The notes under the pieces are model-generated. The model was not told the DNA's origin. It did no database searches and saw nothing but the letters and a program-made list of their open reading frames with translations. The translations under genes were made by a program, and so were the position numbers. 64,000 nucleotides of DNA from the NCBI GenBank assembly GCA_911728455.2, contig OU452224.1:186001-250000 (forward strand), given 5' to 3'. The DNA comes from Marthasterias glacialis. Its lineage: Eukaryota > Echinodermata > Asteroidea > Forcipulatida > Asteriidae. Positions 43,331-54,538 of the stretch are shown here, piece after piece (positions within the stretch are counted from its first letter, which is position 1; each line of letters begins with the position of its first letter).

Positions 43331-44149
43331 AAGTTCACTTAGTCTATTTACACGGAGTTGGGTGGACACAGATAAATTACTGTCATTTGATGGAGAAGAG
43401 AAAATACATTAAAGTAAACCAAAGCAGTGGATGGTTGATACAAAAAGCAACATAGGCAGTTGTCAGCGTGGTGTTTCATGGTTTGGTTTCAAACAAAAAT
43501 TTATGCATGTTTTACTCGCTGACATGAATGAAACAGCACTATGTGCAGGGGGGGAGGGGTCTCCATCCCAAACATAGCTCGGTCCAGATAGGATTAATCC
43601 TATGATTTCTGCTCACTCTGTAGTGTTACAAAGACAATTCTTGGCTGTCTTGTACTTGCACCCCAAGACAAACCAAAGACACAGAAAAACTTTACTGTAG
43701 TGCGCACCGGCAACGGTTTACTGTTGAGATTTACCCTACCACTTCAGCACCTAACTTCCCGAAAGAGAGTTTGTATTCAACATGAAAAGTCCAGTACTTT
43801 TTACAAATGACACACAAGCCTCTTCACTTTGTTTTCAAGCCCCTCATTCTGGTAATTGGCAGAAAAAGCCAAAAACCAAAACAGTTCACCATCGCCACCT
43901 AAAAAAAAAAGAAAAAAGAGAAAAAAGAGTGACTCTCAATTATTCTACTGTTCTACAGCCAATCGTCGTGGGTTCCCTGATTTTTATTTCCGCCTAACCC
44001 TGGAAGCAATAAATGTTGAATGAGCCATCACATTCTAAATCTTTTTGCCTTTTTTTATTTATTTTTGTTAATTTTGTCTTAGGAAATTTCAGACAATCTT
44101 GGTCATATCTCGTTGGGCCTCCTCGACCCCCGATCAGTGTTGGCTCTCA
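43331..44149. other. No gene recognised
   Basis: Contains an A/G-rich tract (about 43900-43930). No exon is supported. Confidence 0.35.
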
Positions 44150-44270
44150 TTGCGCGGTCTGTACTCCAGTTGGGATTAACAACATTGAGTGGGGGAGCGG
44201 GGGACTGGGGAGAGTTTTATGATTTTTTGTCACAGTGGCCCAAGCATTTTTGGCGGGATTGTAGATTCAA
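44150..44270. repeat. Dispersed repeat, copy 2
   Basis: cggtctgtactccagttggg, gattaacaacattgagtggg, tcacagtggcccaagcattt; same orientation as 43216-43330. Confidence 0.75.
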
Positions 44271-44965
44271 TTGCAATGTCTAGCTCCTTTGTGTCAGGGT
44301 GGCAAAATCAATAGTGTGCAGTCATAGGGGGTGATGTGATTTTTTTGCTGTGACCTTTGGGGGAGTCTTTTTACTCAACATCAATTAAATGTTGTTTTGT
44401 AAAATGTTTATGATTTCTGGTTCTAGATGGGTTCATATTGTAGCTGATTTATATCATATTGGGGATGCAGTATCTGCCTTGGCATTAGGAAGTCCTCTGG
44501 ACATATCTGATTCATGCACCTTTGATGTTGGGGATTCCACAACTTTGTAATCCACCTTACATCAGGGGCATATTTTGGCGACCTCGATGAGTTAATGTAA
44601 GTTAATGAGCAGATTATCACAATTTAATTTTGCAGCCTTCCCTAATGGAACTTAGTTTTTTTAATTTTTTCAACATTGTTGGATTGGTATGCTTTAATAT
44701 TTTTCATATTGAAAAGAATTCTGTCAACATTTTTTGTATGTTTGTGGAATCAGCCATCTTGAAACCAAGCCTAAACAGCTGCGTAGGAACAATTGCATCA
44801 CTGCGATTGAACAGAACGCGCTAAAACGCTAAACCAATGACCCAAGCTCAAACTTGTTTCTGGTCGAGGTTGCCAAAGCACGCCCCAGGTTGTATTTCAA
44901 ATTTTCAAACTCATGTTTTTGGGGGTAACTTACAGGATATCTAAACTGCTCTCATCTGGATTCCC
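44271..44965. other. Nothing recognised
   Basis: AT-rich single-copy sequence. Confidence 0.35.
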
Positions 44966-45135
44966 ACATGTAGCTCGTACAAGTTTTCCTATTGGCTAAA
45001 TTTCCATATTACATATATGTAGAAATTCGACCAATAGAAAACAAGTCACGTGCTAGCTGATTTCATATGTAGCTTGTAACAAATTTTTCTATTGGCTGAA
45101 TTCCTTCATTATTTGGGAATTCAGCCGATATAAAT
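44966..45135. repeat. Double foldback with CCAAT stems
   Basis: Two hairpins in tandem. The first pairs ctattggctaaattt with aaattcgaccaatag. The second pairs attggctgaattcc with ggaattcagccgat. Each is preceded by a related tagctcgtac / tagcttgtaac lead, so a foldback unit has been duplicated. Confidence 0.6.
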
Positions 45136-46111
45136 ATCGTTGAGAGTGGGTCCGCGTAAATACTTCATATTTTTGTCCTTGGCCAAAACAATTGTTTTTT
45201 CAATGAAAGGACTACGTGAGCAAGTTACAAAAAAAATATATAAAAATTTTCCCAAAGGCCTGTTGCCAAGGTATGTCAAAATATGTTACAAAACCAATTA
45301 TATCATTACAAAGTATCATCCTTGCCCTTACTTCCAATTTTTTTAAAATCTTTTAAATGTCACCCTTATGCTATTTTTAGAACATGCCTTAAAGCATGTT
45401 TTTAGAATTTGCGATATTGTTATTTTTACGCTATTTTTGTATGTCAAAAAGTCAACTTGCCAGGGGTCTCAGAATATTTTCCTTTTGGATTTGATTAGAG
45501 CCAAGATTGGTCTTTCCATAACTGGTAAGAAAAGTTCGGGGGATTAAATTTTTTTTTAGGCAGTACTGCATCAAAAGTTGTAATTTTCCCCCTCCAAACA
45601 GAAAAGTGAAAATTTAGAGTTTCCGTCAGTTTGAAGGAATAATACACAAAAAAGAATACTTTTATGAATCTGGGGCCTTTTCCATATTTTAAGAGTGAGT
45701 TGCAGGCCTATGATTTACTTCTAATGGATAATGGATAAGCAGCTTTTTTGTTAGGAAAATTTCGATTTTTAAACCTTCCCCAACTTTTCTATATCTTCTG
45801 ATTTTGTGTTAGTGGCATGAACAAAAAAATAAAAATCAGTACTTGTCAACTTTATTAAGCATAATTTATGCAGACTCCAGCCAAAGCATTATTTTCACAT
45901 AACCCAACAGCTCCTTTAAGCCTTTCATCCTTCAAAACACAACTTTATTGCTTGCAATTGGTATGTAAAATTGTTTTGTTATGGTGCCCTCTTTTGTTAA
46001 AAGTGAAATGTAGGGTTTTACTTCAGTTTGAAGTAATATTATACCCAAAAGGAACACTTATCAAGAGTCTGGTGTCTTTTTTAAATCATAAGAGTGAGTT
46101 GTAAACCTGTG
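45136..46111. other. Weakly duplicated non-coding sequence
   Basis: About 45590-45720 and 45950-46110 are diverged paralogs (aagtgaaaatttagagtttc / aagtgaaatgtagggtttta; taagagtgagttgcaggcct / taagagtgagttgtaaacct). No coding. Confidence 0.45.
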
Positions 46112-46824
46112 AATAGACCGATTGCCTGACCCACGTCATGTGACCTGACAAACCTGACGTCCTTCATAGGAAAGTGCGGTATGGTACGTGATGATTGTTG
46201 CCTATGTTTATTCCATCAAGGTATTTCATTCTTGAACTAGAGTTTGTACTAGAGACCTTCGAGTGGCTGAATAAAACCAGTAAGGACAGTCTTGGAAATT
46301 GTACATATAACGTATAAATGTCCACGATGTTGTAGTACTAGTTGCACGACGGAACGTTTGTGCCAGATGACAGTGAGCACAAACTTTTAAACCAAAGAAC
46401 TTTAGTTTTGAAGCTGAATCATCGAAAAAAAAGGGCTTTCTAAAACTGTGTGATTCCTTTGAAATGTCTCAAGGCTAGGTATAAATGCTCACATTCCCAA
46501 CGTTCTTTACTCTTTTTTTACAGTGATTTAGGCCTACATTACAAACAAATTAACAGGCGGGTGGCTACATACGTAGTCGTCCGTCGCCGGTAGTGCAGAA
46601 CTCCAAATAAACCTCTTTTGTAGTAGAATACTGGTAGTTTATGAAACAGTAATGTGATTAAAATCAATGTCACAACATACAACTTTAATAAGATGGATTA
46701 CTAACTGCGTTATCTGTCGGTCACAGCATGTATTTTCACGTAGTTTGCCATCAGTTCAGATGACATAATACCCACTACAGGTCACGTGATGACATGTGAA
46801 CATTGGTCGTGCAATCAGTCTATT
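46112..46824. mobile_element. TIR element AATAGACCGATTG, copy 2 (longest)
   Basis: Ends aatagaccgattgcctgacc and gtcgtgcaatcagtctatt, inverted, ~713 bp. Left part is homologous to the coding-like copy at 47898-48242 but with stops; right part, inverted, matches copy 1. Confidence 0.8.
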
Positions 46825-46994
46825 ATTCTTACTTGATGCGCAGCATTGACTAACCCCCTACCCCCCCCCCCCACTCCCACCCCAACCCGGCATGTTTCAG
46901 GCTCCATTTTCTATTGTTATACCATGGTATTAGATTGTGAATTTTAATTGGTCGAGAACCAATCACGTGACATAATACAACATTTCATGTCTTC

Positions 46995-47205
46995 CCAAAA
47001 AAGTCGGGGTCCATTACCTAGATTGTCCTCAGAAAATTCATTTCATCGTCCCCATTGATATGTATATTGAAGTTGGCAATACACCCGAGAAAGAGGTAGG
47101 TCATGTCGCCTGCGTCCATTACCTAGATCGTTCTCAGAACATTATTTCATCGTCCCCATAGATCTGCACATCCACATTAGCAGTACTACCTGAGAAAGAG
47201 GTTAC
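46995..47205. repeat. 105-bp tandem duplication
   Basis: gtccattacctagattgtcc at 47009 and gtccattacctagatcgttc at about 47114; both continue to gagaaagaggt. Confidence 0.75.
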
Positions 47206-47404
47206 TATGCAACCACTGGTACTATGCACGCTACTGTACTTTCGATATGATGCTCGCGATAGAGGCCAGTTGATACATTTTGGTTGATACAAAAATTGTA
47301 ATTCACGCACTTTTGTTTTTTGTTGAATTGAATATTGTCGTCTGCAAACTATGTCGGTAAGGGCCTTTTTAACAATCCTGCAATATAATACAATGGTATA
47401 ACAA

Positions 47405-47552
47405 AACAATTGTTGTCTGTTGTGATATGTGGTCCATGCTGTTTTGGACACCCTCTGGGGGCAGATGGCACCCTCGGCTTCGCCTCAGGTGCCATCTGCT
47501 CCCTCGGGTGTCCATAACAGCATGGACTACATCACAGCAGACAACAATTGTA
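47405..47552. repeat. 148-bp foldback element
   Basis: Nearly the whole length folds on itself: acaattgttgtctgttgtga pairs with tcacagcagacaacaattgt, ggtccatgctgttttggaca with tgtccataacagcatggact, and ggcagatggcaccctcggct with aggtgccatctgctccct, around a gcttcgcc loop. A GC-rich MITE. Confidence 0.85.
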
Positions 47553-47897
47553 TAATGGAAACAACACTTGTTATGAACTAAAGCATCATTTCTACAGACT
47601 CCAATTAAAGCATTATTTCTACAGAACCTAAAAGCCCCCTCTATGGATGTCACCCCTAAAAAATACAACTTAATAGCTTACTTGCTTTGGTATTCAAAGT
47701 GTTGCTTTAAAGCAGTCTATTTTGATGTATCTCTCTCTCTCTCTCAAAAAGGGGAAATTACACAACATTGTTTGAAACAGCAATAAATTGGCCCAAGACT
47801 ATCCTGGTTGTAATTGTGAGCTAAAATGAATACATGTAATTGGACATAATATACACATTTGTGGCATTTGTGGAAAGCATCTTCTTTGGATCATTCA
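47553..47897. other. No gene; short (CT)n
   Basis: A (TC)n microsatellite at about 47731-47745. Nothing else. Confidence 0.4.
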
Positions 47898-48242
47898 GCT
47901 TGAAAACTGTAAAAATCTTGTGTTGAAAAGTTTGTGATTGCGGTTGTTTGGGGTAAACGTTCCATCGTGCGCTGGTACACTTTGTGCACATTTATTCGTA
48001 ACTTGTAGAATTTGCAAGACTTGCTGGAACTGTCCTTACTGGCTTTATTCAGCCACTTGAAGGTCTCTGGTACAAATATTGGAATATTTTTCACAGATTT
48101 CGAGAAAGAAAAACACGGATCGAATAAACAAATGCAACAATCATCATGTACCGTAATGCACTTTTCTATGGAGAACATCGTGTTTGTTTACATTTAATAC
48201 CCACTACAGGTTGCGTGGCGTGGGTCGTGCAATCAGTCTATT
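47898..48242 (-). mobile_element. TIR element AATAGACCGATTG, copy 3 (partial, with open frame)
   Basis: Only the end gtcgtgcaatcagtctatt (minus: aatagactgattgcacgacc) is present; the other is lost. The minus frame 48178-47891 is open for 95 codons (with PETFKWLNKASKDSSSKSCK and RTMERLPQTTAITNF). The homologous stretch of copy 2 is full of stops. This is probably a piece of the family's protein or of a captured host exon; I do not recognise it. Confidence 0.55.
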
Positions 48243-48315
48243 TGTCTGCTGGTAGTATAGCAGCTTGGGTGTGGTCCAGTAGTTCACTGGAACTTTTGAG
48301 GTGAGTGAGGTACAG

Positions 48316-48690
48316 TGACAGTGCTCAAAGCTACACTAACAATGGAATATATAACTTTCATGTCTGCTGTAACTTAGTTTGCACAAATACCATTTGTTGA
48401 CTAAGGGTCGAAAATACCTGGTACCCAACATATGTTTTAAGCATGGAAACCAGTTAATATCAGCCGTTAGTCAACAAAAGGACCTTGTGTGAACTTGGCC
48501 CTAGTGTCCCAAAATCTCCTTTTGTGCACAGCATCAGTGTTTCAGCTTGCTATATTATACAAATATTATCATAAATTAAGTACGCCCTGAAAAGGGACTA
48601 TAGTGTTGAAATATTCACATGAGATTGTTTTGTTATTTGCCAATGGCTGGAATATCTCTACTTTAATCAGCATTCTATATTGGGCTCTTA
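48316..48690. repeat. Segmental duplicate, left copy
   Basis: actacactaacaatggaata-like start through gccctgaaaagggactatag and attctatattgggctctta. The right copy is at 50936-51310, directly next to the EGF-like exon. Confidence 0.85.
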
Positions 48691-50018
48691 AATGTAAAGC
48701 ATCAACAGTGTGAAAAAATATAACTTGCATGTCTTCATTTTAATTTGCAATGTAACACACACAGCAGAACATGTTCATCAGAAGCTAAAAAGGAAAACAC
48801 TCCAATATTTGACAAATCAGTATGTGTAATGTGGTTTCAAGTTTGCTGGAGGACAATTAATCATCTATAGTAAGGATGTCAACTTCATTCATGTCATCAC
48901 ACAATCTTCTAAAAGACTCACCAATAATATGATGGGCTGCATGATTCTTCAGATTCTGGTTTACATGTCAGTGTTGGGCATAAGACTGGGAAGCAATGTG
49001 TTGTGTTTCCTACACATCAACATTAATTGTATATCATCAGGTTTATAAGGTGCACCTTCTCTTGTGACTGACCACTCATCTCACATCCTGAAAAGAATAT
49101 CAATCAATCTTATTTTAAAATCTCATCAACCAGAGATAAAAAAAAAAGAATAATGATCAAACAAGTCTTGGAGTTCTCTAAACCCAAGACTGAGTGTGAG
49201 TTAATGTCTCAAGACATGAGGAATGAGTTTTAATTTGATTTACAAATCCTTTCCAAAATACTGCTTAACCCAAACCTTGATTTCTTGAGAGATGGATCAA
49301 GATCTCAGGGAGTACACATATTAGATGATAATTAAAGAGAGATATTGAGTGACTTACAAAGCATGTACATTCCATACAAGGATCTTCAGTCTAAGTAGAG
49401 TCAATGTTAACTAAGGGGATTGATACTTTCATACATTATTTGAAAATAACCAACATTCGTCTGAAAAAAAACTGCAGTTGAACTTGGCTTTCGTTTCAAT
49501 AGAGGCCTGAAAAATGCAGTCTGCATATTACCCACTGTCACTGTGATATAACTCACCAGCACATAAAGGCAAACATTCTCCTGCAATAGTAATAGTAACT
49601 CACAGTAGCAACTGGTTTCATTAGACACCATAGTGGATGCAAGTGCCTGGTACCAAAATCACCATAGCAGCTGCAAATAGATGTATATACTGAAAAAGAA
49701 AATGTAATCAATTAGCAAAGATAGCTATGTCTGGGCATATGGTGAGGAATATCTAGAAATATTACAATGGTTTATTGAAGAATGCAACATTTCTCCTCAC
49801 AACTCCATCTCATCTGTCAAAATAGGAATAGTGTCACTAAAAACAGCACTAGATAAAAAGATTTGACCAAAACTGACAAAAGATAAAATGAAAAAATAAT
49901 GGATATCTGAGCATAAATGATGTAAAGTCCCAATTAAAATTGCAAATTATATCGTTAGAAATGTGACCGAAAATGCGGAAAACTGTCAAAATGAACTTTC
50001 CAAGTTGAGCTGATTTAC
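48691..50018. other. Intronic or 3' region of the VWC gene, weak exon candidates only
   Basis: Two acceptor-like ends on the minus strand (gatattcttttcag near 49098; atctatttgcag near 49666) precede short frames (CEMSGQSQEKVHL; a Cys-containing stretch). Neither has a recognisable domain. Confidence 0.25.
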
Positions 50019-50160
50019 CTTCACATATTGAACAACATTCTCCTGGTGGTTGATATGGATCATAACATTCTGTTTTGCAGCTACCTGGTTCACATTCAAC
50101 ATCCCCATAGATACACACACATTGATCACAGTTGGAGGGAAGACTGTACCATTCCTGTAT
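50019..50160 (-). CDS. von Willebrand factor C (VWC) domain exon of a secreted protein
   Basis: An internal exon of a host gene transcribed leftward. It starts after ...gtcattag and ends GAAG|GTAAATC; phase 0 in, phase 1 out, 142 bp. The translation holds IQEWYSLPSNCDQCVC, then YGDVECEPGSCKTECY and PPGECCSICEG: nine cysteines in the VWC order, ending in the diagnostic CC-x2-C. VWC modules occur in extracellular matrix proteins and BMP-binding regulators such as chordin-, kielin- and BMPER-like proteins. The domain's first residues must lie in the preceding exon. The EGF-like exon at 51317 is upstream on the same strand and may belong to the same gene. Confidence 0.8.
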
Positions 50161-50576
50161 CTAATGACATTGTTAACACAACCTGAGATTTACAACACAA
50201 ATAAAACAACAATTTTAAGTCTAAGATCAAGTTTTACAACAATCGGTGGAATTACTTTTACAAAGACCTTCTGCAGGTTAGTCTAGCAAAGTAAAGAGAT
50301 GTTTAATGTGTTTCTGTGTCACAGCCCAGGTTTTGCGATTCATGGTGTTTGAATCTGATATGTTTTAAATAGAGAAAAGACAAATCCTGGTGTTTCATCA
50401 AGAATTTTTGTTCTCTTGGCTTTGTTTAGTAATGGTTTCTTAGTGCCAGCAAGTACTCTCAAAGAAAAAATAATTCCAGCAATAACAAGAAAATAGTCCT
50501 GAGGGATGGCACGGAAAAAATGGAAGTGTACCGGCATTAACTGGTTAAGAGTAAATTCAGGAATAAAATAATGTAC

Positions 50577-50634
50577 ATGGAGGGGGCAACTTTGCTGAGG
50601 GGCAACTTTGCCGAGGGGCAACTTTGCTGAGGGT
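50577..50634. repeat. 16-bp tandem repeat
   Basis: gaggggcaactttgct three times with small changes. Confidence 0.8.
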
Positions 50635-50935
50635 CAAAATGACAGATGTCTAATTACTGTGCTTTCATTTAGGTGTGACTCTTCCCTAACCTGCAATCTG
50701 TACAGGAACCAGGCTATACCCGTTGTCATACTAATCCACACAATGTGTTCAATACTCAGGGTTTATAACCCCAGGTAATATTCACACTAAACATCTACAA
50801 TCTTGGATAAATCAAAATATGAACACACATTTAACATCCATGGCTTATTTATTCCTGTGGGTAACAATGGGAGGCTTTGAGACTCTATGAGGCAGCAGAC
50901 TCCCTAGGTAAATCCATTGCTATAAGAAATATGCA

Positions 50936-51310
50936 CATGCTCAGAACTACACTAACAATGGAATATATTATTGTCAAGCTTGTTGCAACTTAGGCCAAGT
51001 TTGAACAAGGACCATTAATCAACTAAAGATAAAAAATTGCCGGTACCCAACATCTGTTCATGGAAACCAGTTAATCTCAGCTACTGGTCGACAACAGGAC
51101 CTTTTGGGAATTTGGACCTATTGTCCCAAAGTCTCCTACTGTTCAAAGCACCATTGTTTCAGTCCGATATATTGTACAGATATTATCATCAATAAAGTAT
51201 GCCCTGAAAAGGGACTATAGTGCTAAAATATTCACATGAGATTGTTTTGTTATTTGCCAATGGCTGGAATATCTCTATTTTAATCAACATTCTATATTGG
51301 GCTCTTAATT
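50936..51310. repeat. Segmental duplicate, right copy
   Basis: Matches 48316-48690 through catgagattgttttgttatt and aatggctggaatatctctat. It ends 6 bp before the EGF-like exon, so the duplicated block is intron without exon. Confidence 0.85.
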
Positions 51311-51316
51311 GCTTAC

Positions 51317-51415
51317 CTGATATCTTACATTGGTTGCCATCGAATCAGTCAGTACACATGCAAACTCCATTCACGCACTTGCAATCATTCTCACTTGGGA
51401 TAACACATTCATCAA
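51317..51415 (-). pseudogene. EGF-like exon with an in-frame stop
   Basis: The acceptor is a run of T's then acag, the donor is CAG|GTAAGC. 99 bp, phase 1-1, typical of EGF exons. It reads DECVIPSENDCKCVNGVCMC, then TD, a TGA, then FDGNQCKIS. TGA stands where EGF modules usually have an aromatic residue (W/Y before F-G-x-x-C); a TGG-to-TGA change explains it. The acidic DEC start suits a calcium-binding type. Either the gene is dead, the exon is skipped, or this is a polymorphism or sequencing error. Confidence 0.6.
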
Positions 51416-52963
51416 CTGTAAAAAAAAAAAATGGAATCATTGTAAACAACCACTACATACTGGCAGCAAAGAAAATAAAAACAAGGGAAATAATACAGGG
51501 TAAGAATGAATAAATGGGTGAAACAGTTTTATTTTTATTTTAGTATACTGTTTCCATCCTGCAGCAAGCCCATTAGAGTATAGCCTAAGCATGCAGCATA
51601 CATAAATGCAGAATCTGCCGACACTAAATGTGGCCCCATTGACAATGTATGCAGAGAGAGTTAGCATACCAATCTAGATAGCTACAGAAACTAAGTCAGC
51701 CCCATGGAGATTACAAACACACTGGTCTCATTCCAGAGACAAAGTTATATTGCCATCCAGCTTAGGAAGAACTATAGTAGAAGCAGATGCCCTCTCTTGA
51801 CAGTAAAACCATACTCACCAACCTCAAGTGTGGTGTTTGGTAGAAGTGTGTTGCTAAAAATTTGCTATGGTTGAACTCCAAATCGATTGATGTCATTACT
51901 CTGTCAGCCAGATGAATGGATCTCACTGCAGTTAACTTCAATGCATTGATGTCCAGTCCCACAAGAATCATACTTAGTCATCTAGGCCTATGCACATAAA
52001 AAATAAGAACATAAGGGTCTCGGCAGGGAATAGATGGTTTGGTCAATGTTTAAAATTTAGGTGTGTCCCCCCCCCCCCCCACCCTCTCTTAAACCAATCA
52101 TAGATCCGGGCCTGCCTTCCCAGGTCAAATAAAGGATGGACAATTATTTCTTAGAGAATGTGGATCATGTGATCTCGTCTCCCCATACTTTGTACATTTT
52201 GTCCATTTCGTCATTAGGCTCTATCTTTATGGTACCATTTAAACAGTCAAGTAAACTTAGTTTGAGGCAGGGAATCAGCCATTCCATCTGGATTCTTAAG
52301 AATGGGTTTAGGTGCAATCAATCAAACTGCAAATTCAAATTTAAAATCAGCATGTACTGGTGTATACAGACCAAGGAAACTATACAAGCACATCATAAAA
52401 TAAATGCACTCCAACCCCTGGCTGTGGTGCGTCTTCCTTGCATTTTTAAATAACCACATTGATAGTAAAGGTTGTGTACTCTACCGTACTGGCACGTTGT
52501 TGAAAAGAGCCATTTATTGTTATTCAGATTTCCAAAAAACTTTGCAGTTGACAATAAAATTACACTTGAGACAAGTCATTCTGGCAAAGCTCAAATGACC
52601 CTCTCAACATGTTCACTATGTACTGGACATGATGGGGGCTGGTACCATACTACTGCTCATAATATGTATTTATCACTGACAAGTGAACTTCACTGGAACC
52701 CATGGGGGGGGCTTAACTGTTTAATTGTTCTGACTGCTACCACCAGATGCATGACTGTGTGTTTGGGTGATATCCCAAATGAATCACTTCACTATTGCAA
52801 GTAATGTATTATGTATGAAGCAATATCACTGCATTATCATACCAGGCACAGTGTATACAATTATACCATACATGATAGTAAATATTTGGCAGAGCAAATC
52901 CTTTATTATGAACTGTTGAATGCAAGTAACAGTCACAGAGTGCATGCAGGACATGGTACTTAC
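51416..52963. other. Intron-like, no exon supported
   Basis: No domain or good acceptor-donor pair found. A poly-C run lies at about 52067-52080. Confidence 0.35.
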
Positions 52964-53035
52964 ATGGTCTAATGTAAAACCACAGCACTGGTGCATGCGT
53001 GCATCTGAGTCAATCAAACACTGGTTTGGGTTCTC
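52964..53035 (-). CDS. Candidate exon, Cys-containing, 24 codons
   Basis: Flanks agtttacaag| and CAT|GTAAGT. 72 bp, open only in phase 0: ENPNQCLIDSDARMHQCC, then GFTLDH. Three cysteines and acidic content suit an extracellular protein. No family recognised. Its phase does not join directly to the EGF-like exon, so an exon between them would be needed if they share a gene. Confidence 0.35.
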
Positions 53036-53192
53036 CTTGTAAACTTAACCTTAAGCCATCTACTGGCTAACTGTGTGGAGTTATAGTCTTTTATAACATA
53101 TGGTGTCACTGATGAATGCCTCACAAGTTTTTAAACTTCATAAAAACATTTACCATAATTGGGATAAATTATAAAAGAATCAAAAGACTTAC

Positions 53193-53273
53193 ATGGCTTG
53201 TGATGAGCTGGTACTGAGGATCTTGAAGCAGAATGAGCACCCGGATAAATCCACGCCACATCATGATTGGTTC
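53193..53273 (-). CDS. Candidate exon, 27 codons
   Basis: Acceptor-like ccatttatag and donor CAT|GTAAGTC. 81 bp, open in two phases (EPIMMWRGFIRVLILL..., or TNHDVAWIYPGAHSASRSS...). The donor matches that of the next exon (CAT|GTAAGT). Function unknown. Confidence 0.3.
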
Positions 53274-54463
53274 CTATAAATGAACTTAGAACTCAAGCAC
53301 ACTGTAGATCAATGGATCCATTCAACAGTACTTCTGGAAGACTGTTCATTCATGTTGTCTTTTGTTCTTCTACACTGCTGACTTATCAGGCAGATCAAGT
53401 AACAAGCTTCTGTAACAATTGAAATAGTTTGTAGATGAAAACTGTAATATCAGCACATTCCATTCAGAATCAATTTCATGTGGTAAGAGGTCACTTAAAT
53501 TCCTCTTCCAAAATGAAGATTTTGTTATTCCATATAAACAGTCAAATCAATCTGAATTGCAGAATCCGAAATACAAAATTTGATAGATGTTAAATTTGCA
53601 TCGAGGATAAAGAACATTATTTGTGTTTTACCAATACACCAATGCGTGTTTAGCAATATATACTCATTACTTTCGAAGTCCTTTTAAACAAAATCTACAA
53701 CCTTTGTCATTCTAGAGCAGGGCCCAATTTCATTGAGCTGCTTAAAGTATTTGTGACATGTGACATGCTGTTTTGACTGGTAACCTTATTCTGGTAAGCA
53801 TAATTTTGTTTGTGCTTAGCTGCTTTTTGAGCTTAAGCAGCTCTATGATATTGGACCCAGATATGTCTTGCCTAGAGGTGATACATTAAGTGAAGTAATT
53901 AAATAAAGGCACTAATAATGGACAGAGACAGTTGGTCCTTACCCATAAACCAATTAAGATTCTTCTTTCAATTCCTATGATGAATAAATTAATTTAAACA
54001 CCCTTAGAGTTAACCCTGCTTTATGATATCATTAGTCAACACATCATTCACTCAAAGTAGCTTTCGTGGGAAAAGCACCATTCCTTGAAATCCTTTAAAG
54101 TCTTCAAATTTCAAAATACTGAAGATATTGAGCCTAGATCCAGACTCAGTGCTTCAATACAAATAACATAAGATTGAATTTATTCTCTACAAATGTTCAA
54201 AAATGTTAATAAAAAAAACAAAAAAAAACAATTAAATTTAATTTTGGGGAACCATGAGCTGTTAACCTTTGATTACAAAAATTACCCTTAAGGTAGATCC
54301 CCCTAGCTGCAGCTTCCTAGGTTATATCCATAGAGCTAGCTCAATGGTTGCATTGTTTAATGAGGTGTCATTCCTGGCTACACGGCAGTAACCAGTTAGT
54401 TGGCTTCTGACTGGCACCCTCCGAACAAAGATATTAACAAACTAGGGGGACCGCCAACATTAG
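53274..54463. other. No gene recognised
   Basis: AT-rich; a purine-rich tract at about 54210-54235. Confidence 0.35.
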
Positions 54464-54538
54464 GACTGGATAGCTCAGTTGGTACAGCATAGGTACATAT
54501 TATAGATGGTTGTCAAAGGTTCAAATCTCGCTCTGGTC
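54464..54538 (+). repeat. tRNA-derived SINE head
   Basis: 75 nt. gactgga at the 5' side pairs with tctggtc at the 3' side (two G-T pairs). A-box tagctcagttggtac, B-box ggttcaaatctc. D and anticodon stems do not pair well, so this is not a working tRNA. T-rich sequence follows. Confidence 0.6.

Noticed and set aside
54464..54538. Functional tRNA gene
   Set aside because: The acceptor arms pair, but the D and anticodon arms do not and the T stem is degenerate. A SINE head is more likely.
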